From assembly GCA_903920435.1 (NCBI GenBank), contig CAIXMB010000199.1, positions 1-34,920 of the forward strand: DNA of 34,920 nt, read 5' to 3'. The first letter of the stretch is position 1, and each line of letters begins with the position of its first letter. This stretch comes from an uncultured Actinomycetes bacterium. Its GTDB lineage: Bacteria; Actinomycetota; Actinomycetes; Actinomycetales; Microbacteriaceae. Position numbers and translations under genes: made by a program. Below, in pieces: positions 21,767 to 29,387 of the stretch. The notes below the pieces were generated by a model. That model was not told the origin of the DNA. It did not search any database and saw only the letters and a program-made list of their open reading frames with translations.

Positions 21767-22509
21767 GCGGACGCCAGCACGACGCGCATCGAGTCGACGC
21801 GCTCGGCGATCACGTCGCTGGAACCCCACCGCTCCTGCAGCCGCGCGAGCACTGCATCGAGGGCGGCCCGATCGAGTCCGGGCGCGAGGGTGAGCTGCAC
21901 GACGAGCTCCGGCCCCGCGAGGCGCGAGCCCGGGTCGCCGGGAGCGAGCTGCACGGCGATGACGACGGGCTCGGGCGCGGCGGCGTCCATGAATGCCGTG
22001 AGCACCTCGGTGTCTGCGTAGCTCGGGGTCCACGGCAGTGACTGCGCGAGCGCCCACAGCGCGGGGCGGCGCACGACGAACTCGGTGTCGCTCGTCGCAT
22101 CGATCACGACGAGGTCGGTGCTCTCGCTCGCCGCGGCGAGTGCCACACGGGCTGCGGTGGCGGGCACCGGGCGTGCCTTCGGGTTCCAGTGCGCCATCGC
22201 GGTCACCGACGTGAAGGCCGGCAGCACGATGCGCCCATCGGGGCCCTCGACCGTCACGATCGAGAGTTCCTGGCTCTTGTCGTGGCCGTGCGCATCGACC
22301 CCGTCGGCGCCCAGGACCGCGACGAGCGGAATGAGCAGGCGCGACTCGCGCAGCGCGGCGAGCACGTCGACCTCCCCGAGGTCGTGCGCGTGGAAGCGCC
22401 GGATCGCCTCGATGAGCTTCTCGGGAGCGGAGCCGTCGTCGTCGGAGCTCTCGGTGTGCTCGAAGTGGCGCCCCTCCCAGGGCACGCCCGCGGAGTCGGC
22501 CCCGGGCAT
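21763..22509 (-). CDS. SseB family protein
   Basis: 248 residues. The SseB-type domain is seen in RESRLLIPLVAVLG, KSQELSIVTVEGPDGRIVLP and AFTSVTAMAHWNPKARPVP, followed by the LVVIDATSDTEFVVRRPALWALAQ segment. The C-terminal part (about 170-248) resembles the SseB C-terminal domain. SseB was first noted for enhancing serine sensitivity in E. coli; its biochemical role is not settled. It follows priA with a two-base gap, so it is the last gene of the his operon. Start ATG 22509. Confidence 0.8.
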   Translation of the reverse strand: MPGADSAGVPWEGRHFEHTESSDDDGSAPEKLIEAIRRFHAHDLGEVDVLAALRESRLLIPLVAVLGADGVDAHGHDKSQELSIVTVEGPDGRIVLPAFTSVTAMAHWNPKARPVPATAARVALAAASESTDLVVIDATSDTEFVVRRPALWALAQSLPWTPSYADTEVLTAFMDAAAPEPVVIAVQLAPGDPGSRLAGPELVVQLTLAPGLDRAALDAVLARLQERWGSSDVIAERVDSMRVVLASA

Positions 22510-22511
22510 GG

Positions 22512-23261
22512 CTACTTCGACGCTACGTCGAGGGCCTCGGCGAGCGTGAACGCCTTGGCGTAGAGCGCCTTGCCCACGATCGCGCCCTCGACACCGTGCG
22601 GCACGAGCTCGCGCAGGTCGGCGATGTCGTCGAGGGTGGCGATGCCGCCGGAGGCGATGACGGGCTTGTCCGTGCGGTCGGCGACCTCCGTGAGCAGGTC
22701 GAGGTTGGGGCCTTTGAGCGTGCCGTCCTTGGTCACGTCGGTGACGACGTAGCGCGCACAGCCGGCGGCCTCGAGACGGTCGAGCACCGTCCACAGGTCG
22801 CCGCCGTCCTGGGTCCAGCCGCGCGCCGCGAGCGTGGTGCCGCGCACGTCGAGCCCGACGGCGATCGCCTCCCCGTACTCGGCGATGACGTGCGCCGCCC
22901 ACTCGGGGTTCTCGAGCGCGGCAGTGCCGAGGTTGATGCGCTTGGCGCCGGTCGCGAGGGCGGCCTCGAGGCTCGCGTCGTCACGGATGCCGCCGGAGAG
23001 CTCGATATTGACCTTGCGCGGCGTGTTCTTGATGACGCGCTTGATCACGCCGTGGTTGTTGCCTCGCCCGAAGGCCGCGTCGAGGTCGACGAGGTGGATC
23101 CACTGCGCACCCTGGTCCACCCAGAGCTGGGCGGCGTCGACGGGGTCTCCGTAGCTGGTCTCGCTGCCTGCCTCGCCCTGCGTCAGGCGCACCGCCTTGC
23201 CGTCGGCGACGTCGACAGCGGGCAGGAGCACGAGACCGGGGGTCGTCGCGAAGTCACTCAT
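22512..23261 (-). CDS. priA: Phosphoribosyl isomerase A (HisA/PriA)
   Basis: (beta-alpha)8-barrel isomerase. 249 residues. The catalytic Asp17 lies in [15 protein letters not shown] and the second acid in [19 protein letters not shown]; the phosphate loops [15 protein letters not shown] and ASGGIA are intact. In actinobacteria lacking trpF this enzyme serves both histidine and tryptophan synthesis; that is established for PriA and inferred here from the lineage. The ATG overlaps the hisH TGA (ATGA). Confidence 0.95.
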   Translation of the reverse strand: MSDFATTPGLVLLPAVDVADGKAVRLTQGEAGSETSYGDPVDAAQLWVDQGAQWIHLVDLDAAFGRGNNHGVIKRVIKNTPRKVNIELSGGIRDDASLEAALATGAKRINLGTAALENPEWAAHVIAEYGEAIAVGLDVRGTTLAARGWTQDGGDLWTVLDRLEAAGCARYVVTDVTKDGTLKGPNLDLLTEVADRTDKPVIASGGIATLDDIADLRELVPHGVEGAIVGKALYAKAFTLAEALDVASK

Positions 23262-23890
23262 AGGGTTGCTAGCCAATTCTTCAGTAGACGGATGCCGGCC
23301 TCGCCGGACTTCTCGGGGTGGAACTGCGTGGCCATGAGCGGCCCGTTCTCGACCGCGGCCAGAAACCTGCCGCCGTGGTCGGCCCACGTGAGCTTAGGTT
23401 GCGGGAACGGATCGTGCACCTCGAGCGTCCACTCGCGCGCGGCGTAGCTGTGCACGAAGTAGAAGCGCTCGTCCGCGATGCCCTCGAAGAGGCGGGAGTC
23501 GGCGGGGGCGTCGACCGTGTTCCAGCCCATGTGCGGGAGCACGGGGGCGTCGAGCTCGGTGACCACTCCCGGCCACTCGCCGAGGCCGGGGGTGTCATTG
23601 CCGCGCTCGACACCGTGCTCGAACAGCACCTGCATACCCACGCAGATCCCCAGCACCGGGCGGCTGCCCGTGAGGCGCTTCTCGACGATGGCTCCCCCGC
23701 GCACCGCGGCGAGCTGGCGTGCCACGGCCTCGAACGCCCCGACACCGGGCACGACGAGGCCGTCGGCGGCTTCAGCAGCCGAGCGGTCGGCGGTCAGGGT
23801 CACGTTCGCGCCCGCGAGCTCGAGGGCTTTCGCGGCGGAGTGCACGTTGCCTGAGCCGTAGTCGAGGATGACGACGGTGGGGTTCGTCAC
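23258..23890 (-). CDS. hisH: Imidazole glycerol phosphate synthase, glutaminase subunit
   Basis: Class I glutaminase that feeds ammonia to HisF. 210 residues from the chosen start. [13 protein letters not shown] opens the fold; nucleophile Cys83 is in [11 protein letters not shown], and the catalytic His and Glu are in TQFHPEKSG. Two GTG starts are possible: 23890 (one base after the hisB stop, product starting MTNPTVV) and 23902 (overlapping hisB by 11 bases). I prefer 23890 because it matches the usual N-terminus. hisF is not in the window. Confidence 0.93.
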   Translation of the reverse strand: MTNPTVVILDYGSGNVHSAAKALELAGANVTLTADRSAAEAADGLVVPGVGAFEAVARQLAAVRGGAIVEKRLTGSRPVLGICVGMQVLFEHGVERGNDTPGLGEWPGVVTELDAPVLPHMGWNTVDAPADSRLFEGIADERFYFVHSYAAREWTLEVHDPFPQPKLTWADHGGRFLAAVENGPLMATQFHPEKSGEAGIRLLKNWLATL

Positions 23891-23891
23891 G

Positions 23892-24497
23892 TCAGAGCGC
23901 ACCCTTGGTCGACGGGATGCCGGTCACCCGGGCATCCGGCGCGACAGCGACCCTGAACGCGCGTGCGAACGCCTTGAACTCGGCCTCGGCGATGTGGTGC
24001 GGGTCACGGCCGCCCAGGACGGTGACGTGCACGGTGAGGGCGCCGTTGTACGCGATCGCCTCGAACACGTGGCGCAGCATCGACCCCGTGAAGTGGCCGC
24101 CGATCAAGTGGTGCTCGAACCCGGCGGGCTCGCCGGTGTGCACGAGGTAGGGGCGGCCGGATACATCGACCACGGCCTGCACGAGCGCCTCGTCGAGCGG
24201 CACGAGGGCGTCGCCGAACCGCGAGATGCCGGCCTTGTCGCCGAGCGCCTGCTTGATCGCGGTGCCGAGCGTGATGCCGATGTCCTCGACCGTGTGGTGC
24301 ACGTCGATGTGGGTGTCCCCGGTCGCTTTCACGGTGAGATCGACGAGCGAGTGCTTCGCGAAGGCGGTCAGCAGGTGGTCGAAGAAGGGCACCGAGGTGT
24401 CGATCGACGAGGCTCCCGTGCCGTCGAGGTCGAGGCTGAGCTCGATGCTCGACTCGCTCGTGGCGCGCGAGAGCGTGGCGGTCCGCGTTCCGGTCAT
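23892..24497 (-). CDS. hisB: Imidazoleglycerol-phosphate dehydratase
   Basis: Mn-dependent dehydratase of histidine synthesis. 201 residues: the single-function bacterial form without the phosphatase domain of E. coli HisB. The two repeat motifs for metal binding are visible: FFDHLLTAF ... [11 protein letters not shown], and [10 protein letters not shown] ... [21 protein letters not shown] 24497; the hisC stop is 23 bases upstream. The reading frame is open much further 5' but only as an out-of-frame copy of hisC. Confidence 0.96.
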   Translation of the reverse strand: MTGTRTATLSRATSESSIELSLDLDGTGASSIDTSVPFFDHLLTAFAKHSLVDLTVKATGDTHIDVHHTVEDIGITLGTAIKQALGDKAGISRFGDALVPLDEALVQAVVDVSGRPYLVHTGEPAGFEHHLIGGHFTGSMLRHVFEAIAYNGALTVHVTVLGGRDPHHIAEAEFKAFARAFRVAVAPDARVTGIPSTKGAL

Positions 24498-24520
24498 GAT
24501 GTCGATCCTACCGAGCAGTT

Positions 24521-25594
24521 CTAGCGGGCACTGATCCGCGCGAGCGCATCGAGGAAGATCGTGGTCTCGGCGTCGCTGCCCGCGGTGACGCGCAGGTGGT
24601 GCGGAATGCCGACATCGCGGATGATGATGTCGTTCGCGAGCAGCTCCTCGAACACCGCGTGCGGGTTCTCGACTCCCCCGAACAGCACGAAGTTGGCCGC
24701 GCTCGGCAGCGGTGTGTAGCCCAGTTCGGGTAGGGCGGCGATCATCCGGTCGCGCTGAAGCTTGATGTCCTCGACCATGGCGAGCATCTCCGGCGCGTGC
24801 GCGAGGGCGGCGACGGCCGCGGCCTGGGTGAAGGCGGAGAGGTGGTACGGCAGTCGCACCAGGCGCAGGGCATCGGTGACGGCGGGGTCGGCGGCGAGGT
24901 AGCCGAGCCGGGCCCCCGCGAACGCGAACGCCTTGCTCATGGTGCGGCTCACGAGAAGCCGCGGGCGCCCCTCGAGCAGGGTGAGGGCGGTGTCGCCCTC
25001 CTGGAACTCGGCGTAGGCCTCGTCGACCAGCAGGATGCCCGGCGTCGCGTCGTACGCCGCCGCGATGGTCTCGAGCGAGAGCGGCGTGCCGGTGGGGTTG
25101 TTGGGCGAGCACAGGAACACGATGTCGGGCTGCTCGCGGCGGATCGCCTCGACGACCGTCTCGGGCGAGAGCTCGTAGCCCGCGTCGCGCTGGGCGGTGA
25201 GCCAGCGCGTGCCTGTTCCGCTCGCGATGATCGAGTGCATGGAGTAGGTGGGCGGGAAGCCCAACACGCTGCGACCCGGCCCGCCGAAGGCCTGCAGCAC
25301 CTGCTGCAGCACCTCGTTCGAGCCGTTCGCCGCCCAGACATTGTCGCGCGTGAGCCCGTGACCCAGGTAGGCGGCGAGCGAGTCGCGCAGCTCGGTGAAC
25401 TCGCGGTCGGGGTAGCGGTTCACGCCGAGCACGGCGCCCGCCAGGGCGGTGACGATGTCGGTGGCCACGGCCTCGGGGATCGGGTGCGTGTTCTCGTTGA
25501 CGTTGAGCTGGATCCGCACGTGCTCCTGGGGCGCGCCGTACGGCGTCAGGCCGCGCAGGTCGTCACGGATCGGCAGGTCGGAGAGCTCGGTCAC
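24521..25594 (-). CDS. hisC: Histidinol-phosphate aminotransferase
   Basis: PLP-dependent class I/II aminotransferase. 357 residues. [14 protein letters not shown] near the N-terminus, [11 protein letters not shown] for cofactor and substrate, [10 protein letters not shown], and PLP lysine Lys221 in [17 protein letters not shown]. It is the first gene of the operon here; hisD, which usually precedes hisC in actinobacteria, is missing and the LysM gene sits there instead. GTG 25594 has no Shine-Dalgarno sequence, but TAGGCT lies 6 bases upstream. Confidence 0.96.
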   Translation of the reverse strand: MTELSDLPIRDDLRGLTPYGAPQEHVRIQLNVNENTHPIPEAVATDIVTALAGAVLGVNRYPDREFTELRDSLAAYLGHGLTRDNVWAANGSNEVLQQVLQAFGGPGRSVLGFPPTYSMHSIIASGTGTRWLTAQRDAGYELSPETVVEAIRREQPDIVFLCSPNNPTGTPLSLETIAAAYDATPGILLVDEAYAEFQEGDTALTLLEGRPRLLVSRTMSKAFAFAGARLGYLAADPAVTDALRLVRLPYHLSAFTQAAAVAALAHAPEMLAMVEDIKLQRDRMIAALPELGYTPLPSAANFVLFGGVENPHAVFEELLANDIIIRDVGIPHHLRVTAGSDAETTIFLDALARISAR

Positions 25595-25600
25595 CCGACA

Positions 25601-25606
25601 AGCCTA
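25601..25606 (-). promoter_or_regulatory. -10 box of leaderless hisC promoter
   Basis: TAGGCT on the minus strand, 6 bases before the hisC GTG, in the 40-base gap after the LysM gene. It suggests a separate transcript for hisCBH-priA. Confidence 0.55.
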
Positions 25607-25634
25607 GGGCGGCCCGGGGCACCCCGACGTCGTG

Positions 25635-25979
25635 CTACTTGAGCCCCGCCGGGATGGCGAGCTGCTGGCCCGCGTACACGTCGGAGCCGCTCAGCTGGTT
25701 GAACTGCACCAACTGCGCGATGACGTCGCGCGGGTCGGACTGGGGCGCGACCTCCTCCGCGACCTGCCACATCGTCTGGCCGGCCTCGACCGTCACGTAC
25801 TCGAACTGCACGTTCGAGCCCTCGAGCGACGCGGTGGCGCCGCCGCCGTTGATCGCGAACAGGAAGGCCGCGATGACGAGTGGTGTGGCCGCGAGGAACG
25901 TGAGAACCGCGCGGCCACGCTGGGTGAGGCGAAGGCGCGGTGCAGTGGGGACATATCCGCCGATAACTGCTGTGCTCAT
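25635..25979 (-). CDS. LysM-domain membrane protein, probable SOS-induced division inhibitor (YneA/ChiZ/DivS type)
   Basis: 114 residues: a cytoplasmic N-terminus with basic RLRLTQRGR, one membrane helix (about 31-50, [19 protein letters not shown]), then a C-terminal LysM peptidoglycan-binding domain (about 66-113, [20 protein letters not shown] to [11 protein letters not shown]). It is divergent from lexA and its promoter overlaps a LexA box. That is the setting of yneA in Bacillus, Rv2719c (chiZ) in Mycobacterium and divS in Corynebacterium, which delay cell division after DNA damage. The role is inferred from this context. ATG 25979 is chosen for its GAGGAG site; the longer open frame upstream is regulatory DNA. 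Confidence 0.85.
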   Translation of the reverse strand: MSTAVIGGYVPTAPRLRLTQRGRAVLTFLAATPLVIAAFLFAINGGGATASLEGSNVQFEYVTVEAGQTMWQVAEEVAPQSDPRDVIAQLVQFNQLSGSDVYAGQQLAIPAGLK

Positions 25980-26049
25980 CTTCTGCTCCTCAAGTTGTTC
26001 GCATCCCTCACTCGGCCGGGAGGAGGGATACGAAGTTAGTAGGTACGTT

Positions 26050-26065
26050 CCGAACATACATTCGA
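26050..26065 (-). promoter_or_regulatory. LexA box of the LysM gene
   Basis: CCGAACATACATTCGA matches 10 of 12 fixed positions of the actinobacterial SOS box TCGAAC-N4-GTTCGA. It covers the -10 of the minus-strand promoter, so LexA binding would block it. Confidence 0.8.
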
Positions 26066-26081
26066 ATCGGGGTTGTTTCAA
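26053..26081 (-). promoter_or_regulatory. Promoter of the LysM gene
   Basis: On the minus strand TTGAAA (26076-26081), a 17-base spacer and TATGTT (26053-26058). A good match. The predicted leader is about 67 bases and contains the GAGGAG site. Confidence 0.7.
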
Positions 26082-26122
26082 GTAGATCTTCGAACAAGCC
26101 ACCGACATTGTTGGCAACACAC

Positions 26123-26138
26123 TCGAAAACATGTTTGG
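26123..26138 (+). promoter_or_regulatory. LexA box of lexA
   Basis: TCGAAAACATGTTTGG matches 9 of 12 fixed positions of TCGAAC-N4-GTTCGA. It overlaps the -35 of the lexA promoter, consistent with autorepression. Confidence 0.75.
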
Positions 26139-26163
26139 TTTTAGCCCGTTCGACGGATACAGT
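26135..26163 (+). promoter_or_regulatory. lexA promoter
   Basis: TTGGTT (26135-26140), a 17-base spacer and TACAGT (26158-26163). The leader would be about 37 bases. Confidence 0.6.
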
Positions 26164-26206
26164 TTCGAATGAGCCACTGACATTGGCTTCAGAAACGGGG
26201 TTGACC

Positions 26207-26872
26207 ATGGACGGCACGAGACGCCGCACGAGCCTGAGCGACAAGCAGCTCGCGATCCTCGACGTGATCCAGCGCTCTGTGTCGGGGCGCGGCTACCCGC
26301 CGAGCATGCGCGAGATCGGCGACGCAGTCGGCCTCTCCTCGCTCTCGAGCGTCACGCACCAGCTCAACCAGCTCGAGCTGAGTGGCTACCTCCGCCGCGA
26401 CCCCAACCGCCCCCGCGCCATGGAGGTGCTCATCGACCTGCCCGGCAGCGAAGACCGGGGCGGCGACGACGTGGCCGAGTCCGCCCCCGCCGTGGGCGAC
26501 GCCGTCATGGTGCCGCTCGTGGGCCGCATCGCTGCAGGTATCCCCATCACCGCCGAGCAGCAGGTCGACGAGGTCTTCCCGCTCCCCCGCCAGCTCACCG
26601 GCAAGGGCGATCTCTTCATGCTCAAGGTCGTTGGTGAGTCGATGATCGACGCCGCCATCTGCGACGGCGACTGGGTGGTCGTGCGCCAGCAGAACCACGC
26701 GGAGAACGGCGACATCGTCGCCGCCATGCTCGACAACGAGGCGACCGTCAAGGTGTTCCGCCAGCGCGACGGCCACACGTGGCTGCTTCCGCGCAACTCC
26801 AACTTCGAGCCGATCCTCGGCGACCACGCGACCGTGCTCGGCAAGGTCGTGACGGTACTGCGCTCGCTCTAG
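26207..26872 (+). CDS. lexA: LexA repressor, SOS master regulator
   Basis: Represses DNA-damage genes; RecA filaments trigger its self-cleavage. 221 residues. The winged-helix DNA-binding domain is about 8-73 ([33 protein letters not shown]). The S24 peptidase domain follows with the cleavage site Ala110-Gly111 in GRIAAGIPI, nucleophile Ser145 in VVGESMID and general base Lys182 in ATVKVF, all intact. The linker is longer than in E. coli, as is usual in actinobacteria. ATG 26207 is preceded by CGGGG at weak spacing; TTG at 26201 is a possible alternative. Its TAG shares CTAG with metE. Confidence 0.97.
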   Translation: MDGTRRRTSLSDKQLAILDVIQRSVSGRGYPPSMREIGDAVGLSSLSSVTHQLNQLELSGYLRRDPNRPRAMEVLIDLPGSEDRGGDDVAESAPAVGDAVMVPLVGRIAAGIPITAEQQVDEVFPLPRQLTGKGDLFMLKVVGESMIDAAICDGDWVVVRQQNHAENGDIVAAMLDNEATVKVFRQRDGHTWLLPRNSNFEPILGDHATVLGKVVTVLRSL

Positions 26873-29190
26873 CTCCCCGCAGACAGCCTGGCGCGCGCCG
26901 CCCGCGTCGCGGTGAGGATGTTGGTGAGCGACTCGACGGTCTCGTCGTACCCGCGCGTCTTCAGCCCGCAGTCGGGGTTCACCCAGACCTGGCGCTCGGG
27001 GATGGAGCCGAGGGCGATGTCGATCAACTCGCCCACCTCCGCTACCGACGGCACGCGCGGCGAGTGGATGTCGTAGACGCCCGGCCCGATCCCACGCCCG
27101 AAGCCGCTCGCCCTGATGTCGGCGACGACCTCCATCTTCGACCGGGCGGCCTCGATCGACGTCACGTCGGCGTCGAGCCGCGAGATTGCATCGATGACGA
27201 CGCCGAACTCCGAGTAGCAGAGGTGGGTGTGGATCTGCGTGCGGTCGGCGACGCCCGCCGTCGCAAGCCGGAACGACCCGACCGACCAGTCGAGGTACTC
27301 CTCGTGGTCCTTCTTCTTGAGCGGCAGCAACTCGCGCAGGGCGGGCTCGTCGACCTGGATGATCCCGATGCCCGCTGCCTCGAGGTCAGCGATCTCGTCG
27401 CGCAGCGCGAGCGCCACCTGGTTTGCCGTCTCGCGCAGGGGCTGATCGTCGCGCACGAATGACCACGCGAGAATCGTGACGGGGCCGGTGAGCATGCCCT
27501 TGACGGGCTTGGCGGTGAGGGACTGCGCGTACGTCGACCACTCCACGGTGATGGGCGCGGGCCGCGAGACGTCACCCCACAGGATGCTGGGGCGGGTGCA
27601 GCGGGAGCCGTACGACTGCACCCAGCCGTTCTGGGTGACCGCGAATCCGTTCAGGTTCTCGGCGAAGTACTGCACCATGTCGTTGCGCTCCGGCTCGCCG
27701 TGCACGAGCACGTCGAGGCCGATCCGCTCCTGCAACTCGACGACGCGCGCGATCTCCGCGCGCATCGCCCGCGTGTACTGCTCGTGGCTGATCCGGCCGG
27801 ATGCGGCTGCCGCACGCTGCCGCCGGATCTCCTCCGTCTGCGGGAACGAGCCGATCGTGGTCGTGGGCAGGAACGGGAGTCCCAGCGCTTCGTCCTGTGC
27901 GGCAAGCCGCGCCGAGTACGCACCGCGCGAGAAGTCGGCGTCCGTGAGCGTTCGGCCCCGAACCGCGCCGTCGCGCACGCCGGGCGCGGTGCGACGGTCG
28001 GCGAGGGCAGCGGTCGCGGCGTCGAGTTCCAGCTGGATCGGCTCACCCTTGAGCCCGCGGGCGAGAGTCGCGACCTGACCCACCTTCTGGTCGGCGAACG
28101 CGAGCCAACTCGTCAGTCGATCGTCGAGCAGCGGCTCATCGCCCACGTCGTGCGGCGTGTGGAAGAGGCTCGTGGAGGTCGACACGGCCACGTGCGGCGA
28201 GAGCGCGCGCAGGGCCCCGAGCGTCGAGAACGCCGCAGCGAGGTCACCGCGCCAGATGTTGTGGCCGTCGATGACGCCGCCGACGAGCACCTTGTCGGTG
28301 GTGACTCCGGTGGGCCCTTCGAGAGACTCAGGGACCGCGCCCTTCACCAGGTCGAGCCCGATCGCCTCGACGGGCGTGCCCAGCAGCACGGGCAGGGCGT
28401 CGTCGAGCGAGCCGTAGGGCGCCGCAACGAAGATGCTCGGTCGCGCGGGCACCGCGCCCAGCACGTCGTACGCGCGCCTCGTCGCGGCGAGCACGTCGGC
28501 GCGGGGCACGTCGATGCTCTCGCTCACGAGCGCCGGCTCGTCGAGTTGCACCCACGCGGCACCCACGGCCGTGAGGGCGGCGATGAGCTCGGCGTACACG
28601 GGCAGCAGGTCGTCGAGGCGGTCGAGCGGCCGGTAGCCCTCCGGCGCACCCTCGGAAGGCTTGCTGAGCAGCAGGAAAGTCACAGGCCCGACGATCACCG
28701 GGCGGGTACGGAAGCCCGACACCGTCGCCTCGGCGACCTCGCGCAGAAGTCGATCGGAGGCGAGGTGGAACTGCGTCTCCGGGCCGATCTCGGGCACGAG
28801 GTAGTGGTAGTTCGAGTCGAACCACTTCGTCATCTCGGCCGGGGTGTCAGCGCCCTCACCCCGCGCGATCGTGAAGTACCCCGCGAGGTCGAGGGAGCCG
28901 TCGGCTTTCACGAGGCGCTGGAACCGGGTGGGAACGGCGCCCACGGTCACCGCGGCGTCGAGCACGTGGTCGTAGAACGAGAAGGCCTCGGGGATCGAGG
29001 AGTCGGTGCGTCCGAGACCGAGCGCCGCAAGCCGCTCGCGCGTCGTGGCCCGCAGTGCGGCAGCGGCCTCTTCGAGCTCGTCGACGGTGATGCGCCCGGC
29101 CCAGAAGGCCTCGACGGCCTTCTTGAGCTCGCGGCGGCGGCCGATGCGCGGGTAGCCCAGTACCGTTCCGGTCGGGAAGTCGGTGGTCAT
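26869..29190 (-). CDS. metE: Cobalamin-independent methionine synthase
   Basis: Transfers methyl from methyltetrahydrofolate polyglutamate to homocysteine. 773 residues, two-barrel enzyme of normal length. N-terminal [14 protein letters not shown]; the C-terminal barrel begins near [12 protein letters not shown]. The Zn ligands are in [10 protein letters not shown] (His and Cys) and [13 protein letters not shown] (Cys). ATG 29190 has GGAGA eight bases before it; an in-frame ATG nine codons upstream does not. Divergent from metH, so both isozymes come from one intergenic region. I found no B12 or SAM riboswitch in its leader. Confidence 0.97.
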   Translation of the reverse strand: MTTDFPTGTVLGYPRIGRRRELKKAVEAFWAGRITVDELEEAAAALRATTRERLAALGLGRTDSSIPEAFSFYDHVLDAAVTVGAVPTRFQRLVKADGSLDLAGYFTIARGEGADTPAEMTKWFDSNYHYLVPEIGPETQFHLASDRLLREVAEATVSGFRTRPVIVGPVTFLLLSKPSEGAPEGYRPLDRLDDLLPVYAELIAALTAVGAAWVQLDEPALVSESIDVPRADVLAATRRAYDVLGAVPARPSIFVAAPYGSLDDALPVLLGTPVEAIGLDLVKGAVPESLEGPTGVTTDKVLVGGVIDGHNIWRGDLAAAFSTLGALRALSPHVAVSTSTSLFHTPHDVGDEPLLDDRLTSWLAFADQKVGQVATLARGLKGEPIQLELDAATAALADRRTAPGVRDGAVRGRTLTDADFSRGAYSARLAAQDEALGLPFLPTTTIGSFPQTEEIRRQRAAAASGRISHEQYTRAMRAEIARVVELQERIGLDVLVHGEPERNDMVQYFAENLNGFAVTQNGWVQSYGSRCTRPSILWGDVSRPAPITVEWSTYAQSLTAKPVKGMLTGPVTILAWSFVRDDQPLRETANQVALALRDEIADLEAAGIGIIQVDEPALRELLPLKKKDHEEYLDWSVGSFRLATAGVADRTQIHTHLCYSEFGVVIDAISRLDADVTSIEAARSKMEVVADIRASGFGRGIGPGVYDIHSPRVPSVAEVGELIDIALGSIPERQVWVNPDCGLKTRGYDETVESLTNILTATRAARARLSAGS

Positions 29191-29387
29191 CGTGGTTCTC
29201 CATTCGTTGGTGCTCAACGGGGACCACGGCTGCCCGGGTCACCCGACGAGTGACGGGGTCAACCGTCGTTCGCGGGCGGGTACCGGGCTCGGCTTTCGCT
29301 CGACTCGAGCCTAGGCACCGATGCGGAGCACCGGCGGTTTGTTACACCGATCGGGCCTGTGTTACCCCGTCCGATTAAGCTGGTCGA
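29191..29387. promoter_or_regulatory. metE-metH divergent control region
   Basis: On the metE side, TAGGCT (29308-29313, minus) is a possible -10. The leader holds two hairpins that share bases and exclude each other: GTCAC/GTGAC (29238-29254) and GACGG/CCGTC (29252-29267). On the metH side, a direct repeat starting GTTAC (29341 and 29361, 20 bp apart, GTTAC-N-CCG core) sits just before the metH -10. I do not see the conserved boxes of cobalamin, SAM-I, SAM-IV or SAH riboswitches. Confidence 0.45.
29376..29381 (+). promoter_or_regulatory. -10 box of leaderless metH promoter
   Basis: TAAGCT, 6 bases before the metH ATG, with no Shine-Dalgarno sequence between. The 20-bp-spaced GTTAC repeats occupy the -35 area. 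Confidence 0.6.

Larger units (their letters stand above)
26089..26185. repeat. 22-bp direct repeat between the SOS promoters
   Basis: Copies at 26089-26110 and 26164-26185, 75 bp apart, differ at 3 of 22 positions; both start TTCGAA, continue AGCCAC and end GACATTG. The second lies in the lexA leader. TTCGAA occurs again at 26061, within the LexA-box region. The repeats may come from a local duplication or be binding sites. Confidence 0.7.

Noticed and set aside
25595-25634. Terminator after the LysM gene
   Set aside because: CGGGG/CCCCG arms are present but the loop has only two bases and no T-tract follows.
26010-26206. N-terminal extensions of the LysM protein and LexA into their shared upstream DNA
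   Set aside because: This DNA carries both promoters and LexA boxes. The extra residues resemble no family, and GAGGAG marks the LysM start at 25979.
29191-29387. Cobalamin, SAM or SAH riboswitch before metE or metH
   Set aside because: I looked for the conserved B12 box and for SAM-I, SAM-IV and SAH core sequences on both strands and did not find them. A covariance-model search would settle it.
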